From Paraburkholderia caffeinitolerans (GTDB lineage Bacteria; Pseudomonadota; Gammaproteobacteria; Burkholderiales; Burkholderiaceae): 64,000 bases of DNA. Location of the stretch: positions 1-64,000 of the forward strand of contig NZ_CADIKL010000043.1 of the NCBI RefSeq assembly GCF_902859945.1, read 5' to 3'. Positions within the stretch are counted from its first letter, which is position 1, and each line of letters starts with the position of its first letter. The notes beneath the pieces are model-generated. The model was not told the origin of the DNA, searched no databases, and saw only the letters and a list, made by a program, of their open reading frames with translations. The translations under genes and the position numbers were made by a program. Shown piece by piece: positions 50,881-60,724 of the stretch.

Positions 50881-51957
50881 ATGAACCGAATCGCTCAATT
50901 GAGTTCCGAACCTTGGGGCGCCCTGCCCAACGGCGACGCCTGCCGGCTCTACACGCTTCGCAACGCGCGAGGCATGCGAGTGCAGATCAGCGACCTCGGC
51001 GCGACGCTGGTGTCCTGGCACGCGCCCGACCGCACAGGGCGACTCGCCGACATCCTGCTGGGCCACGACACGCCCACCGCCTACTACACGGCCACAACGT
51101 ACATGGGCGGCCTGATTGGCCGCTGGGCCAACCGCATTGCCGATGCGCGCTTCACACTGGATGGCGTCGACTACCGACTCGACCGCAATGAGAACGGCAA
51201 TCTGCTGCATGGCGGCGCGAACGGGTTTCACCGCGCGATATGGCAAGCCGAGGACGAGCGCGGCGCGCTGCTGCTGCGGCTCGAGTCTCCCGCAGGCAAC
51301 GGCGGCTTTCCCGGCAACGTGAGCGTGCAGGTGCGCTACACGCTCGACGACGACGGCACGCTCACCATCGACTACGAAGCCTCCAGCGACGCACCCACAC
51401 CGCTGAACCTCACAAGCCACGGTTATTTCAACCTCAGCGGCGAACCGGGCTCGGACATTCGCGATCACATCCTCACGATCGACGCCGATGCGTACCTCGA
51501 AGTCGATCCGCGGATGATCCCCATTGGCATGGCCGACGTCAGCGGCACCGCCTTCGACTTTCGCGAGGGCGCTCCACTAGGCACGCGGCTCGACTCGCCC
51601 CATGCGCAGATCGCACTGGCGGGCGGCGTCGACCACTGCTACATCGTGCGCGATGCCGCCCGAACGGGCCATGCACCGGCTGTGCGCAGCGTGGCGAATG
51701 TCTACGAGCCCCGCAGCGGACGCGAACTCACGGTCGCAACCGACCAGCGCGGCCTGCAGTGCTATACGGGAAATTATCTGGAAGGTCAGCCGGGGCGCCA
51801 CGGCGCGCCGTGCGTGCGCCACGCGGCGCTGTGTCTGGAAGCGGGCGGATTCCCGAACCAGATCAATATGGAAGCACCAGAATGCAATGACCTTGTATTG
51901 CGCCCCGGCGGCACTTACCGCCAGGTCACGCAATACAAGGCAGGCGTGCGATCCTGA
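50881..51957 (+). CDS. galM: Aldose 1-epimerase (mutarotase)
   Basis: A 358-residue beta-sandwich enzyme interconverting alpha- and beta-anomers of hexoses. Motifs: GGLIGRWANRIADARFTLDG and HGGANGFHRAIW near 80-125, LTSHGYFNLSGE with the catalytic His near 180, CYTGNYLEGQPG near 296, and FPNQINMEAPECNDLVLRPGGTYRQ carrying the catalytic Glu region near the end. The start at 50881 is preceded by AAGGAAACACGCCCC. It stands alone, with no galactose genes nearby; it converges with the dehydrogenase to the right. Confidence 0.93.
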   Translation: MNRIAQLSSEPWGALPNGDACRLYTLRNARGMRVQISDLGATLVSWHAPDRTGRLADILLGHDTPTAYYTATTYMGGLIGRWANRIADARFTLDGVDYRLDRNENGNLLHGGANGFHRAIWQAEDERGALLLRLESPAGNGGFPGNVSVQVRYTLDDDGTLTIDYEASSDAPTPLNLTSHGYFNLSGEPGSDIRDHILTIDADAYLEVDPRMIPIGMADVSGTAFDFREGAPLGTRLDSPHAQIALAGGVDHCYIVRDAARTGHAPAVRSVANVYEPRSGRELTVATDQRGLQCYTGNYLEGQPGRHGAPCVRHAALCLEAGGFPNQINMEAPECNDLVLRPGGTYRQVTQYKAGVRS

Positions 51958-51986
51958 ACCGGAATACTCTGGAATCCTCAGGAAAC

Positions 51987-52838
51987 TTAGGCGTACTGGT
52001 ACACGCCACGACCGGTTTTGCGACCGAGCTGCCCCGCTGCCACCATTTCGCGCAAGAGCGGGCACGCACGATATTTCGAGTCGCCGAAGTCCTTCAGGAA
52101 CACGTCCATCACCGAGAGGCACACGTCGAGGCCGATCAGATCCGCGAGCGCGAGCGGCCCAATCGGATGATTCGCGCCGAGCTTCATGCCCGCGTCGATT
52201 TCCTCGGCGCTCGCAACGCCTTCGGCGAGCACGAAGAACGCCTCGTTGATCATCGGCACGAGAATGCGGTTCACGACGAAACCCGGCGCGTTCTTTACCG
52301 CGATGGGCGTCTTGTCCAGACGCTGCGCGAGATCTCGCACCGCATCGACCACGGCCGGGCGCGTCTGCAGGCCGCGGATCACCTCGACGAGCGGCATCAT
52401 CGGCACCGGATTGAAAAAGTGCATGCCGATGAAACGAGCAGGATCGGCAAGCGTCGTCGCGAGCGCCGTGATCGAAATGGACGAGGTGTTCGAAGCGATG
52501 ATCGCGTCGGGACGCGCAGCGGTTTCGATCTGCTTGAGAATGCGCGTCTTGAGCTCGACATTCTCCGTGGCCGCCTCGATCACGAGATCGGCGCTGCCCA
52601 GGCGCTGGTAGTCGGTGCTGGTCTCGATGCGCGCGAGCGCTGCATCGCGCACGGCCGCATCGAGCTTGCCCTTCGAAACGAGCCGCTCAAGGCTGTGCGT
52701 GAGCGTCGCCACGCCTTTGGCGAGCGCCGCGTCCGTCACGTCGATCATCACCGCCTTGAGCCCCGCCACGGCCACCGCCTGCGCGATGCCGTTGCCCATT
52801 GTGCCCGCGCCCACGATCCCAACCGTCTCGATTGCCAT
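51987..52838 (-). CDS. 3-hydroxybutyryl-CoA dehydrogenase
   Basis: A 283-residue NAD-dependent dehydrogenase of fatty-acid, PHB-linked or aromatic-CoA pathways. The Rossmann fold starts VGIVGAGTMGNGIAQAVA. DLVIEAATENVELK and IASNTSSISITALA mark the substrate side, GMHFFNPVPMMPLVEV holds the catalytic His, and PGFVVNRILVPMINEA lies in the helical dimerisation domain. Length is normal. Stand-alone members act on short-chain (C4) substrates, but PaaH-type aromatic roles are possible. It converges with galM. Confidence 0.93.
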   Translation of the reverse strand: MAIETVGIVGAGTMGNGIAQAVAVAGLKAVMIDVTDAALAKGVATLTHSLERLVSKGKLDAAVRDAALARIETSTDYQRLGSADLVIEAATENVELKTRILKQIETAARPDAIIASNTSSISITALATTLADPARFIGMHFFNPVPMMPLVEVIRGLQTRPAVVDAVRDLAQRLDKTPIAVKNAPGFVVNRILVPMINEAFFVLAEGVASAEEIDAGMKLGANHPIGPLALADLIGLDVCLSVMDVFLKDFGDSKYRACPLLREMVAAGQLGRKTGRGVYQYA

Positions 52839-53012
52839 GCCTGCTCCTCACTCACTGGTCTGCGACGCCTGTGCATCGCCGATGGAAAAAACCGGCCATG
52901 CGGTGCGCGTGATGCACCGCATCATGAAGCGACAGTGTAACGGGTTGTGAAGGCAGGCTGAAACCGGTGCGACGGGGGGGCGATAATGCCCCCCGCCCTG
53001 GGCACACCTGAC

Positions 53013-53579
53013 TCAGAAGTTGTACTGCACGTAGATCTCGCTGAAGTTCAAGCCCGGGTTGGGCGTCTTGATGTCGGCGTTGGAGACGTGCTGAAAGCGA
53101 AAACCGGCCTGGAAGTTCTGATGCTCGCCGAACTGCGCACCCACGCCCACTACGTCCGCGAACTGGAATGCCGTCGACATGGTGCGGTCGCCCGTGAGCT
53201 GCACATGCGAAAGGAGACGCACACCAATGCCGGCCTCGAAGAACGGCCTGAACCAACCGCTGTCCTTGATGATGCGAAACACCGGCGTCAAGCCGAATTC
53301 CCAGATGTTCGGATGCGAGGCACCGTCTTCCGTGAGATCCCAGTACGCGACGTGCCCCTCGCCCACCACCGTGAAATGAAAGCCTCCGAAATGCCACCAC
53401 TGAAGCCCCGGATCCCAAACGAGGCCCAGGTCGAGTTTCTTCACGCCATAGCTTGCGACGCCGCCCCCAAACTGGACGCCGAATTGGTCGGCATGCGCGC
53501 CCGCCGCTCCAAAGGCCAACAGGGTCGCGCATACTCCACGCGCCATCCGGAGCGGCCACTCCGATCTTTTTCCTGTCAT
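53013..53579 (-). CDS. PagL-like lipid A 3-O-deacylase (acyloxyacyl hydrolase family)
   Basis: A small outer-membrane beta-barrel of about 188 residues after signal cleavage around AGAHA. Beta strands alternate polar and aromatic residues, and the protein ends in NF, the C-terminal Phe signature of barrel proteins. Near the end FQHVSNADIKTPNPGLNFSEIYVQY carries the His-x-Ser and distal Glu of the PagL active site. PagL removes the 3-O acyl chain of lipid A, altering endotoxicity. The start MTGKRSEW at 53579 gives a proper signal; an upstream start at 53609 would add ten residues. Confidence 0.82.
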   Translation of the reverse strand: MTGKRSEWPLRMARGVCATLLAFGAAGAHADQFGVQFGGGVASYGVKKLDLGLVWDPGLQWWHFGGFHFTVVGEGHVAYWDLTEDGASHPNIWEFGLTPVFRIIKDSGWFRPFFEAGIGVRLLSHVQLTGDRTMSTAFQFADVVGVGAQFGEHQNFQAGFRFQHVSNADIKTPNPGLNFSEIYVQYNF

Positions 53580-54168
53580 GAATATCCCCGGAAACGAACG
53601 ACATCTCACGACGCGCTATTTAAAACCTCGCTTCCCTTTTGGAGCGGACATTTGCGGCCATTTGCGAATCCCTCTCGCATGGTGCAGCCAAGTGTAATCG
53701 CGAGTTCCGACTTCTGCTGACAACTGCACCCCCACTCGCTTGAATGCCTGACTCATGGCTTTCATCACAATACACAACACCTGCAATCAAATTGAATGAC
53801 ACATTAACCGGCAGCTTTTACTTCACACAAAAGCGCAACCCTTATCGCTTTTACCTGGAGCGATCGGACTAAATCGAACTTATTGGCATTTATTTATTTT
53901 TCAGCGAAGCGGATTAGCGCGTCGGTGCGTTCGATCACGTGATTCTGAAGAATCGCATCGAAGCAAATCACGCGCCGCGCATTGACGTCTTACATCAAGC
54001 GCGGCGATGCACAAGAAATGAGTGAAAGCAATGGCGCGAGGCTCGTTCAACGGCCTGGCAGATGGCTCAGTGAGCACGGCACGGACAACCGTGCAAGACG
54101 TCGCGTTGCACGACGCCATATCGTTGCTTACGCAACCATTTAGTTAGTTGCCGCGCCTCCCCAGGCGC
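53580..54168. other. AT-rich gene-free stretch
   Basis: About 590 bp between the PagL-like gene and the next EamA gene. No frame has both a ribosome site and coding-like composition. The middle (53800-53930) is markedly AT-rich, including TTATTGGCATTTATTTATTT. It must hold the pagL promoter; the rest may be decayed sequence. Confidence 0.5.
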
Positions 54169-55110
54169 TTATTGTTGTTTGGCGCCCGTGCCTTCCCTGC
54201 GCGCCCCCAGACCCGGAAGCCGCTTGATAAAGCCGGTCGCAAGCGACGTTCCCGCGAGAATCGCAACGCAAGCCTCGATCATGCCCACCGACACACGTTC
54301 GCCAAGAAACAGCGCGCCCCAGAGGATGCCGAACACCGGAATCACAAACGTCACGGTAATTGTGCGCGCGGGGCCAATCGCGGCAATCAGGCGGAAGAAC
54401 AGCAGATATGCAACACCCGTGCACGCAACGCCGAGACAGAGCGCAGCACCCCACGCATGCAAAGAAACCGCGGCATGCGGCCAGGTGGCCAGCGCGAACG
54501 GCGTCAGCACGACGGTGGCGGCCGTCATGGTGCCAGCGGCCACGGTGAGCGGATCAACACCGGTCAGATGGCGCTTCGTGAAACTCGCCGCGACGCCATA
54601 AAGCGCCGCCGCACAGAGCGCAGCCCCGGCGGCAAGCACAGTGGCCGAGGTGCTCGCCCCATCGCCGGCGCGCGTGGCGATCTGATCCCAAACCAGCGCG
54701 AGCACACCTGCAAAGCCGATCACGAGGCCCGCAATGCGCGAACCGCTCAGCCGGTCCTTGAGCCACAAATACGCGACCACAGCGCCGAACAACGGCGTAG
54801 TCGCGTTGATCACCGAAGTCACGCCCGCGGAGAGCGTGAGTTCGGCCCATGCGAAGAGGCAGAACGGCGCGGCCGAGTTGAGGATGCCGACCACGAAGAG
54901 CGGCCACGCGCGCTCGCGCAACGCGCCTAGCGCCTCGCGCGGCGAACGCCGCGAGAACAGCACGATCAGCAGGAACAGCGCGCCGATGCCAACGCGCAGC
55001 GCCATCAGCGGCGCCACACCCAGATCGGTTACGCCGACACGGATAAAGAGGAATGACCCGCCCCATAGGGCGGCCAGAAAAACGAGTTGAGCGAGTTCGA
55101 TCGGATTCAT
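54169..55110 (-). CDS. EamA/DMT-family transporter
   Basis: A 313-residue ten-helix drug/metabolite transporter. It opens AQLVFLAALWGGSFLFIRVGV, the EamA helix 1 motif with WGGSF, and the second repeat begins near residue 155 (AAGAALCAAALYGVAASFTKRH). The C-terminal tail is Gly/Arg-rich and cytoplasmic. MNPIELAQ at 55110 is the chosen start, since the in-frame extension upstream is not family-like. Substrate unknown. It differs in sequence from the EamA protein at 34941. Confidence 0.88.
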   Translation of the reverse strand: MNPIELAQLVFLAALWGGSFLFIRVGVTDLGVAPLMALRVGIGALFLLIVLFSRRSPREALGALRERAWPLFVVGILNSAAPFCLFAWAELTLSAGVTSVINATTPLFGAVVAYLWLKDRLSGSRIAGLVIGFAGVLALVWDQIATRAGDGASTSATVLAAGAALCAAALYGVAASFTKRHLTGVDPLTVAAGTMTAATVVLTPFALATWPHAAVSLHAWGAALCLGVACTGVAYLLFFRLIAAIGPARTITVTFVIPVFGILWGALFLGERVSVGMIEACVAILAGTSLATGFIKRLPGLGARREGTGAKQQ

Positions 55111-55406
55111 GGTCGACAGTGCACGTACGAAGGGGACAACATCGGCAGTCAAGCGCTAATCGTAAAGGGCGCAGCGCAACCCTCCTAGCGAATGATTCTC
55201 ATCGATATGTGAGAAAAATTAACACCGAATATTGCGGACTTATTCCTGGTCCGTAGAGGCTTACGCTTTGAATTGAAGGACTTAACACAGTCCGCTCAGG
55301 TTCAGACGTTATGCGCGGGAGACAACACAGGGGCGCAATGCACCGGCGTAAATTGGGCTGTCGGCCCATGTTCGCTGCCCGCCATTTCAGTGCCTGGAGA
55401 GATCAA

Positions 55407-55775
55407 ATGAAGATTCTGCTTGCCGCCATGCTCCTGGTCCCAGCCGCGACTGCGCTTGCGCAAGGCACGGCCTTCCCCGACGACGCCACCACGCCCAACG
55501 CCGCTACACTCCAGCAACGCCTCACCGGCAAAGCCTTCGACATCAAGCTCGGCGACGGCAGCATGTGGTACGTCCAGTACGGCGACGGCGGCAGCTTCGA
55601 TTTCAAGTCGAGCAAAGGATTCGCCGATCACGGTGACTGGAAAGCTGAAGATGGCAAGATCTGCAGCAAGGGCAGCAAAATTCCGTATTCGTGCAACGAG
55701 GTGCGCATGAAAGGCGCCGATCTGTACCTCAAGCGCGATAACGGCGAAATCGTGCAATTCGTCGAGGCACAGTGA
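55407..55775 (+). CDS. Small secreted protein, unknown family
   Basis: A 122-residue protein with a clean Sec signal (MKILLAAMLLVPAATALAQG, cleavage after ALA) following a GGAGAGATCAA ribosome site. The mature domain looks like a small beta-structure (LTGKAFDIKLGDGSMWYVQYGDGGSFDF) with two Cys (KICSKGSK; PYSCNEV) probably forming a disulfide in the periplasm. It is not assigned to a family. A bidirectional terminator shared with tRNA-Pro follows. Confidence 0.7.
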   Translation: MKILLAAMLLVPAATALAQGTAFPDDATTPNAATLQQRLTGKAFDIKLGDGSMWYVQYGDGGSFDFKSSKGFADHGDWKAEDGKICSKGSKIPYSCNEVRMKGADLYLKRDNGEIVQFVEAQ

Positions 55776-55820
55776 GGCCGGATCATGCGATAGAGCCGAA
55801 CAGCGTTTCTGGCACAAAAG

Positions 55821-55857
55821 AAAAAGGCCTTACGGTTTTCACCGTAAGGCCTTTTTT
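55821..55857. terminator. Bidirectional terminator (secreted protein / tRNA-Pro)
   Basis: AAAAAGGCCTTACGGT and ACCGTAAGGCCTTTTT pair across a 4-6 nt loop, with T-runs on both sides. It can end the rightward secreted-protein transcript and leftward tRNA-Pro. Confidence 0.92.
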
Positions 55858-55863
55858 GACTTC

Positions 55864-55940
<77 letters not shown>

Positions 55941-56022
55941 AGAGCTAGAAAGTATAACAGAGCGCTTCTCTAATTAGAACCACCCAAATCGCAATTCGCT
56001 ACAAAGATTGCCGAAGGAGCTT

Positions 56023-56421
56023 TCATTGCCCGAGCAGGTCGATCACATGCAGCAATTCCTTGCGCAACTGGTCGACGTCGACCATCGCCATATTGCTCTG
56101 CGCAACGCTCTCCTCACCCACATCGCCCGACGCAGCGTCTTCCACCACCGCGCCAGACGAATCGAGCCGGTTGCGCGCGCCGTTGATCGTGAATCCCTGC
56201 TCGTAAAGCAGTTCGCGAATGCGCCGGATCAGCAAGACTTCATGATGCTGATAGTAACGGCGGTTGCCGCGCCGCTTGACCGGCCTCAACTGCGTGAACT
56301 CCTGCTCCCAATACCGCAGCACATGGGGCTTCACACCGCACAACTCGCTCACTTCGCCGATCGTGAAGTAGCGCTTGGCGGGGATGGGGGGCAAGACGAC
56401 CTTTTCGATTGTCGATGTCAT
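56023..56421 (-). CDS. MerR-family transcriptional regulator (CarD-free, short type)
   Basis: A 132-residue MerR protein with the winged-helix DNA-binding domain at residues about 17-85 (RYFTIGEVSELCGVKPHVLRYWEQEF, then RRYYQHHEVLLIRRIREL). The effector domain is minimal, with no metal-binding Cys pattern, so it is not a metal sensor; its ligand is unknown. The position directly downstream of ihfA in the pheT-ihfA cluster is conserved in many proteobacteria, where these proteins are unassigned regulators. The start at 56421 (MTSTIEKVVL) is chosen over an upstream in-frame ATG. Confidence 0.85.
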   Translation of the reverse strand: MTSTIEKVVLPPIPAKRYFTIGEVSELCGVKPHVLRYWEQEFTQLRPVKRRGNRRYYQHHEVLLIRRIRELLYEQGFTINGARNRLDSSGAVVEDAASGDVGEESVAQSNMAMVDVDQLRKELLHVIDLLGQ

Positions 56422-56565
56422 CGCCGGGTTGCCGTCGTGGTGGTTGCGCAAATGTGGCGTCGCCGCCGGTCAGTTGTTTCCAGTCACGCCCGCTGCACGA
56501 TCCGTCATGTGCGGCCCGTGCGAGCGTGCGCGGGTCCTCCCGCGCATGATGCCTTGATTGATGGA

Positions 56566-56976
56566 TCAGCGCGAGAAGCTTGCCTCGGCGCCGCTCTCGA
56601 CCAGCGCCTTGAGCTTCTGGCTCGCATGGAATGTCACCACGCGTCGCGCAGCAATGGGAATTGCCTCTCCGGTCTTCGGGTTGCGGCCCGGCCGTTGCGG
56701 CTTGTCGCGCAACTGGAAATTGCCGAAGCCCGAGAGCTTTACGCTGTCACCGCCTTCGAGCGCGTCGCGAATCACTTCGAAGAACGCTTCGACCATGTCC
56801 TTGGCCTCGCGCTTGTTGAGCCCGACATTGTCGAACAGCAGTTCCGCGAGCTCGGCTTTGGTCAGCGTGGGCGTGTCGTTCGTGGCGCTTGCCGACGAGG
56901 CAGGAATGTCGCGAATCATGGCGCTACGCTGTGCCGCAAGAAGGGCTTCGAAATCACTCGAGTTCATTTCGTTCAT
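56566..56976 (-). CDS. ihfA: Integration host factor subunit alpha
   Basis: DNA-bending HU/IHF-family subunit. The core from about residue 38 onwards (TLTKAELAELLFDNVGLNKREAKDMVEAFF, GFGNFQLRDKPQRPGRNPKTGE with the DNA-intercalating Pro in RPGRNPKTG) is canonical. The first ~37 residues (MNEMNSSDFEALLAAQRSAM...) are an extension not found in enteric IHF-alpha (about 99 aa); such extensions are common in this lineage and look flexible. It follows pheT by 91 bp in the conserved pheST-ihfA arrangement, and partners with IhfB, which is not in this window. Confidence 0.95.
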   Translation of the reverse strand: MNEMNSSDFEALLAAQRSAMIRDIPASSASATNDTPTLTKAELAELLFDNVGLNKREAKDMVEAFFEVIRDALEGGDSVKLSGFGNFQLRDKPQRPGRNPKTGEAIPIAARRVVTFHASQKLKALVESGAEASFSR

Positions 56977-57067
56977 CTATCTATGAAATGGCGCGCTTCC
57001 GGTTGCCAGGATGACCTGCAACCTCGCAAACCGGAAGCCAATGTCGGCAGGAGATGAGCCTTAGAGC

Positions 57068-59521
57068 TTATCCGCGCAACCGGGCGCCAAACACTCGAGC
57101 CAGGCGATCCACCAGGAACTTGATGGCCGCGTCGACCGTTTCGTCCTGAAGGGTTCCGCCAGTATCTTGCAGGGTCACCCGGAAGGCAAGGCTTTTCTCG
57201 TCCGCGCCAAGTCCGGAAGTATTTGATTTTGCACGAAATTCATCGAACAGCGCAACCCTCTGGACAATCTTGCCGGGCTCGTCTTGCAGGCATTTCTGAA
57301 GCTCGTCGAGCAGTGCCTGCACCTCGATCTTTTGATCGACGACAAGCGCGATGTCGCGTCGAACCGGCGGAAATTTCGAGACTTCCGACGGTGCGGGCAG
57401 CCCGCGAGCCATCAGCGCATCGGCTTCGACTTCGAACAACATCGGCGCATGAGGCAGGTCATACTTCTGCATCCAGCGCGGATGCAATTCGCCAATCCAG
57501 CCCACGGCGCGGCCATCGACTTCGATGCGCGCGCTACGACCCGGATGCAGCGCCGGGTGCTCCGCCTTCACGAAACGCGGCGCTTTTGCCGCGCCCAGCG
57601 GCGCAAACAGCGCTTCGAGATCGCCCTTCACGTCGAAGTAATCGACACCGCGCGTCTGCGCACCCCACTGCTCTTCGAGCGCGGGACCGTAGGCGAGCGC
57701 ACCGATCATTTTCGGCTGCGCAAAACCTTCCACCGTCATCTCGCCCGCCTTGATCGACGGATCGTGCAGGAATACACGACCTGCCTCGAACACACGCACG
57801 CGGTCTGCGCGGCGGTTGAGGTTGTGACGCAGCACGTTGATGAGGCTGCCGAACAGCGTCGTGCGCATGACCGAGAGCTGGCTCGCGATCGGGTTCAGCA
57901 GCTTCACGGGATTCGCATTGCCCGCGAAATCCTGCTCCCACTCGGCGTCGACGAAGCTGAAGTTGATCGTTTCAGCGTAATCGCGCTCGGCAAGCGCGTG
58001 ACGAATCGCGTGAACCGAGCGACGCGTTTCGTTCGTTGCACGCATCTCGCTGCGCGCGACGGGCGGGTTCGCGGGAATCTTCTCGAAACCGTAAATGCGC
58101 GCGACTTCTTCGATCAAGTCTTCCTCGATCTCGATGTCGAAGCGATACGGCGGCGGCATCACGCTAAACATGTCGTCGCCATTCTCCACGCTGCGTTCGA
58201 ACGTGAGACCGAGACGCGTGAAGATCTGCGCGATGGCATCGCCATCGATCTTCACGCCGATGATGCGGTTCGCACGCGCAACGCGCATCTTCACCGGCGC
58301 GCGCTCGGGCACGTTCACCGTCTGGTCGTCGACCGGACCGGCTTCGCCGCCGCAGATATCGAGGATCAGTTGCGTGATGCGCTCGAGGTGCTCGACGGTC
58401 GTGGACCAGTCCACCCCGCGCTCGAAGCGGTGGCCCGCATCGGTCGAGAAGTTGTAGCGGCGCGAGCGGCCGCGAATGCTGTCCGGCCACCAGAACGCGG
58501 CTTCGAGATAGATGTTTTTCGTGTCGAGCGAGACGGCCGTGCTGTCGCCACCCATGATGCCCGCGAGGCTTTCGATCTCGCGCTCGTCGGCGATCACGCC
58601 CACGGTTTCATCGACTTCGACGGTGTTGCCGTTGAGCAGCTTGAGCTGTTCGCCCTTCTTGCCCCAGCGCACGTCCATCGAGCCGTGAATCTTGTCGAGA
58701 TCGAACACGTGCGACGGGCGGCCCAGTTCGAGCATCACGTAGTTCGAAATGTCGACGAGCGCCGAGATGCTGCGCTGGCCCGAACGCTCGAGGCGCTCGA
58801 CCATCCACGCAGGCGTCTTCGCGTGCGCATTCACGCTGCGGATCACACGGCCCGAGAAACGGCCGCACAGGTCCGGCGCCGAGATCTTCACGGGCAACGT
58901 TTCGTTGAGCTTGACATCGACCTTCGGGAACACGGGCGCTTGCAGCGGCGCACCGGTGATCGCGGCGGTTTCGCGTGCGATGCCGTACACCGAAAGGCAA
59001 TCGGCCTTGTTCGGCGTGAGCTTGATTTCGAAGATGGTGTCGTCGAGATTGAGCGTCTCGCGGATGTCCTGGCCGACCGGCGTGTCTTCCGGCAGGATCA
59101 TGAGGCCGCTATGGTCTTCGGAGAGCTTCAGTTCGCGCGCCGAGCACAGCATGCCCTGGCTTTCCACACCGCGCAGCTTCGAGAGCTTGATCGCGAAGGG
59201 CTTGCCGCCCTCTTCCGCGGGCGGCAGTTCCGCGCCCACGAGCGCCACCGGCACCTTGATGCCGGGTGCCACGTTGGGTGCGCCGCAGACGATTTGCAGC
59301 GTCGCGCCGGTGCCGGCGTCGACTTGCGTGACATTGAGCTTGTCCGCGTCCGGGTGCTTGACGACTTCGAGCACGCGGCCCACGACGATCTTCGCAGTGG
59401 GCGGCGCGGCCGGGCGCAGGCCTTCGACTTCGAGGCCTGCCATGGTCAGCGCATGGGCCAGTTCATCGGTCGTGAGCTTCGGATCGACAAAGCTTCTCAG
59501 CCAGGATTCGGGGAATAGCAT
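57068..59521 (-). CDS. pheT: Phenylalanine-tRNA ligase beta subunit
   Basis: 817 residues, the normal size for bacterial PheT. The N-terminal tRNA-binding OB (EMAP-like) domain occupies about 40-150 (VGRVLEVVKHPDADKLNVTQVDAG). The B3/4 editing domain, B5 domain, catalytic-like core and C-terminal FDX-ACB anticodon-binding domain (KFPPVRRDIALVVD near 715, ending RLARVFGARLRG) follow. It forms the alpha2-beta2 PheRS with pheS, which is the next gene upstream on the same strand (130-bp gap). Confidence 0.97.
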   Translation of the reverse strand: MLFPESWLRSFVDPKLTTDELAHALTMAGLEVEGLRPAAPPTAKIVVGRVLEVVKHPDADKLNVTQVDAGTGATLQIVCGAPNVAPGIKVPVALVGAELPPAEEGGKPFAIKLSKLRGVESQGMLCSARELKLSEDHSGLMILPEDTPVGQDIRETLNLDDTIFEIKLTPNKADCLSVYGIARETAAITGAPLQAPVFPKVDVKLNETLPVKISAPDLCGRFSGRVIRSVNAHAKTPAWMVERLERSGQRSISALVDISNYVMLELGRPSHVFDLDKIHGSMDVRWGKKGEQLKLLNGNTVEVDETVGVIADEREIESLAGIMGGDSTAVSLDTKNIYLEAAFWWPDSIRGRSRRYNFSTDAGHRFERGVDWSTTVEHLERITQLILDICGGEAGPVDDQTVNVPERAPVKMRVARANRIIGVKIDGDAIAQIFTRLGLTFERSVENGDDMFSVMPPPYRFDIEIEEDLIEEVARIYGFEKIPANPPVARSEMRATNETRRSVHAIRHALAERDYAETINFSFVDAEWEQDFAGNANPVKLLNPIASQLSVMRTTLFGSLINVLRHNLNRRADRVRVFEAGRVFLHDPSIKAGEMTVEGFAQPKMIGALAYGPALEEQWGAQTRGVDYFDVKGDLEALFAPLGAAKAPRFVKAEHPALHPGRSARIEVDGRAVGWIGELHPRWMQKYDLPHAPMLFEVEADALMARGLPAPSEVSKFPPVRRDIALVVDQKIEVQALLDELQKCLQDEPGKIVQRVALFDEFRAKSNTSGLGADEKSLAFRVTLQDTGGTLQDETVDAAIKFLVDRLARVFGARLRG

Positions 59522-59651
59522 TTCGTTTTACGTTCCAGACAGATTGAGACCGTCGCGTAGCGTTTTCTCGCGCGCCAAAGCTTGCGGCTTCAGGTGCTGC
59601 GTGCGCTTCGCGAACCGCGGATGCCGTGCGTGCCTTACGTGGCCTTCGGGC

Positions 59652-60665
59652 TTAAGCGAACTGGCGCAGGAAGCGCAGGTCGCCTTCGAAGAACAGACGC
59701 AGATCCTGCACGCCGTAACGCAGCATCGTGAGGCGTTCGAGGCCGCTGCCGAACGCAAAGCCGATATAGCGCTCCGGGTCGAGGCCCATATTGCGGATCA
59801 CGGTCGGATGCACCTGGCCCGAGCCCGAGATTTCGAGCCACTTGCCGGCGTTCTTGCCTTGCTCGAACATCATGTCGATTTCGGCGGACGGCTCCGTGAA
59901 CGGGAAGTACGACGGGCGGAAACGCACCTGGATGTCGTCGCGCTCGAAGAACTTCTTCAGGAAGTCCGTATAGACGCCCTTGAGGTCCGCGAAGCTGATG
60001 TTCTCTTCGATCCACAGGCCTTCGACCTGGTTGAACATCGGCGAGTGGGTGGCGTCGCTGTCCACGCGATAGGTGCGGCCCGGCACGATCACCTTGATGG
60101 GCGGCGTGTGCGTGCGCGCGTAGCGCACCTGCATCGGGCTCGTATGCGTGCGCAACAGCAGCGGACGGCCTTCGGCATCCTTGCCGTCCACGTAGAACGT
60201 GTCCTGCATCGAACGCGCCGGATGGTTTTCCGGGCTGTTCAGCGAGGTGAAGTTGTACCAGTCGGTTTCGATCTCGGGACCGTCGGCCACGTCGAAGCCG
60301 ATCGAGCCGAAGATCTGCTCGACGCGCTCCCACGTCTGCATCACCGGATGCAGGCTACCGGTGCCGGCGCCGCGGCCCGGCAGCGTGACGTCGATCGCCT
60401 CGGCAGCGAGACGCTGGTTCAGCAGCGCGTCGGCAAGCGCCTGGCGGCGCGCGTTGAGCGCGGCCTCGACCTGCTGCTTGACGGCGTTGATGCGCGCACC
60501 TTCGGTCTTGCGCGTTTCCGGGTCGAGCTTGCCGAGGCCCTTGAGCAGCTCGGTCAGCGCGCCCGATTTACCGAGAAAACGCGCTTTTTCATTTTCAAGC
60601 GTGTTGACGTCGGGGGCGGAGGCGAAGGCGCGTTGCGCGTCGGCGACAATCTGGTCCAGATCCAT
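59652..60665 (-). CDS. pheS: Phenylalanine-tRNA ligase alpha subunit
   Basis: 337 residues containing the class II catalytic core. Motif 2-like PVRSMQDTFYV and RTHTSPMQVRYA and motif 3-like FGSGLERLTMLRYGVQDLR are visible, and FRPSYFPFTEPSAEIDM forms the Phe-binding pocket. An N-terminal coiled coil (residues 1-90) contacts tRNA. The start MDLDQIV at 60665 is chosen; an ATG nine bases upstream would add three residues. A terminator-like hairpin precedes the gene, so it may have its own promoter or attenuation. Confidence 0.97.
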   Translation of the reverse strand: MDLDQIVADAQRAFASAPDVNTLENEKARFLGKSGALTELLKGLGKLDPETRKTEGARINAVKQQVEAALNARRQALADALLNQRLAAEAIDVTLPGRGAGTGSLHPVMQTWERVEQIFGSIGFDVADGPEIETDWYNFTSLNSPENHPARSMQDTFYVDGKDAEGRPLLLRTHTSPMQVRYARTHTPPIKVIVPGRTYRVDSDATHSPMFNQVEGLWIEENISFADLKGVYTDFLKKFFERDDIQVRFRPSYFPFTEPSAEIDMMFEQGKNAGKWLEISGSGQVHPTVIRNMGLDPERYIGFAFGSGLERLTMLRYGVQDLRLFFEGDLRFLRQFA

Positions 60666-60724
60666 TGATCCCATCTTTTCAGCGTCAGTGTTTGAGACTT
60701 GAGCGGCGCAGGAAGCGCTTCGCC

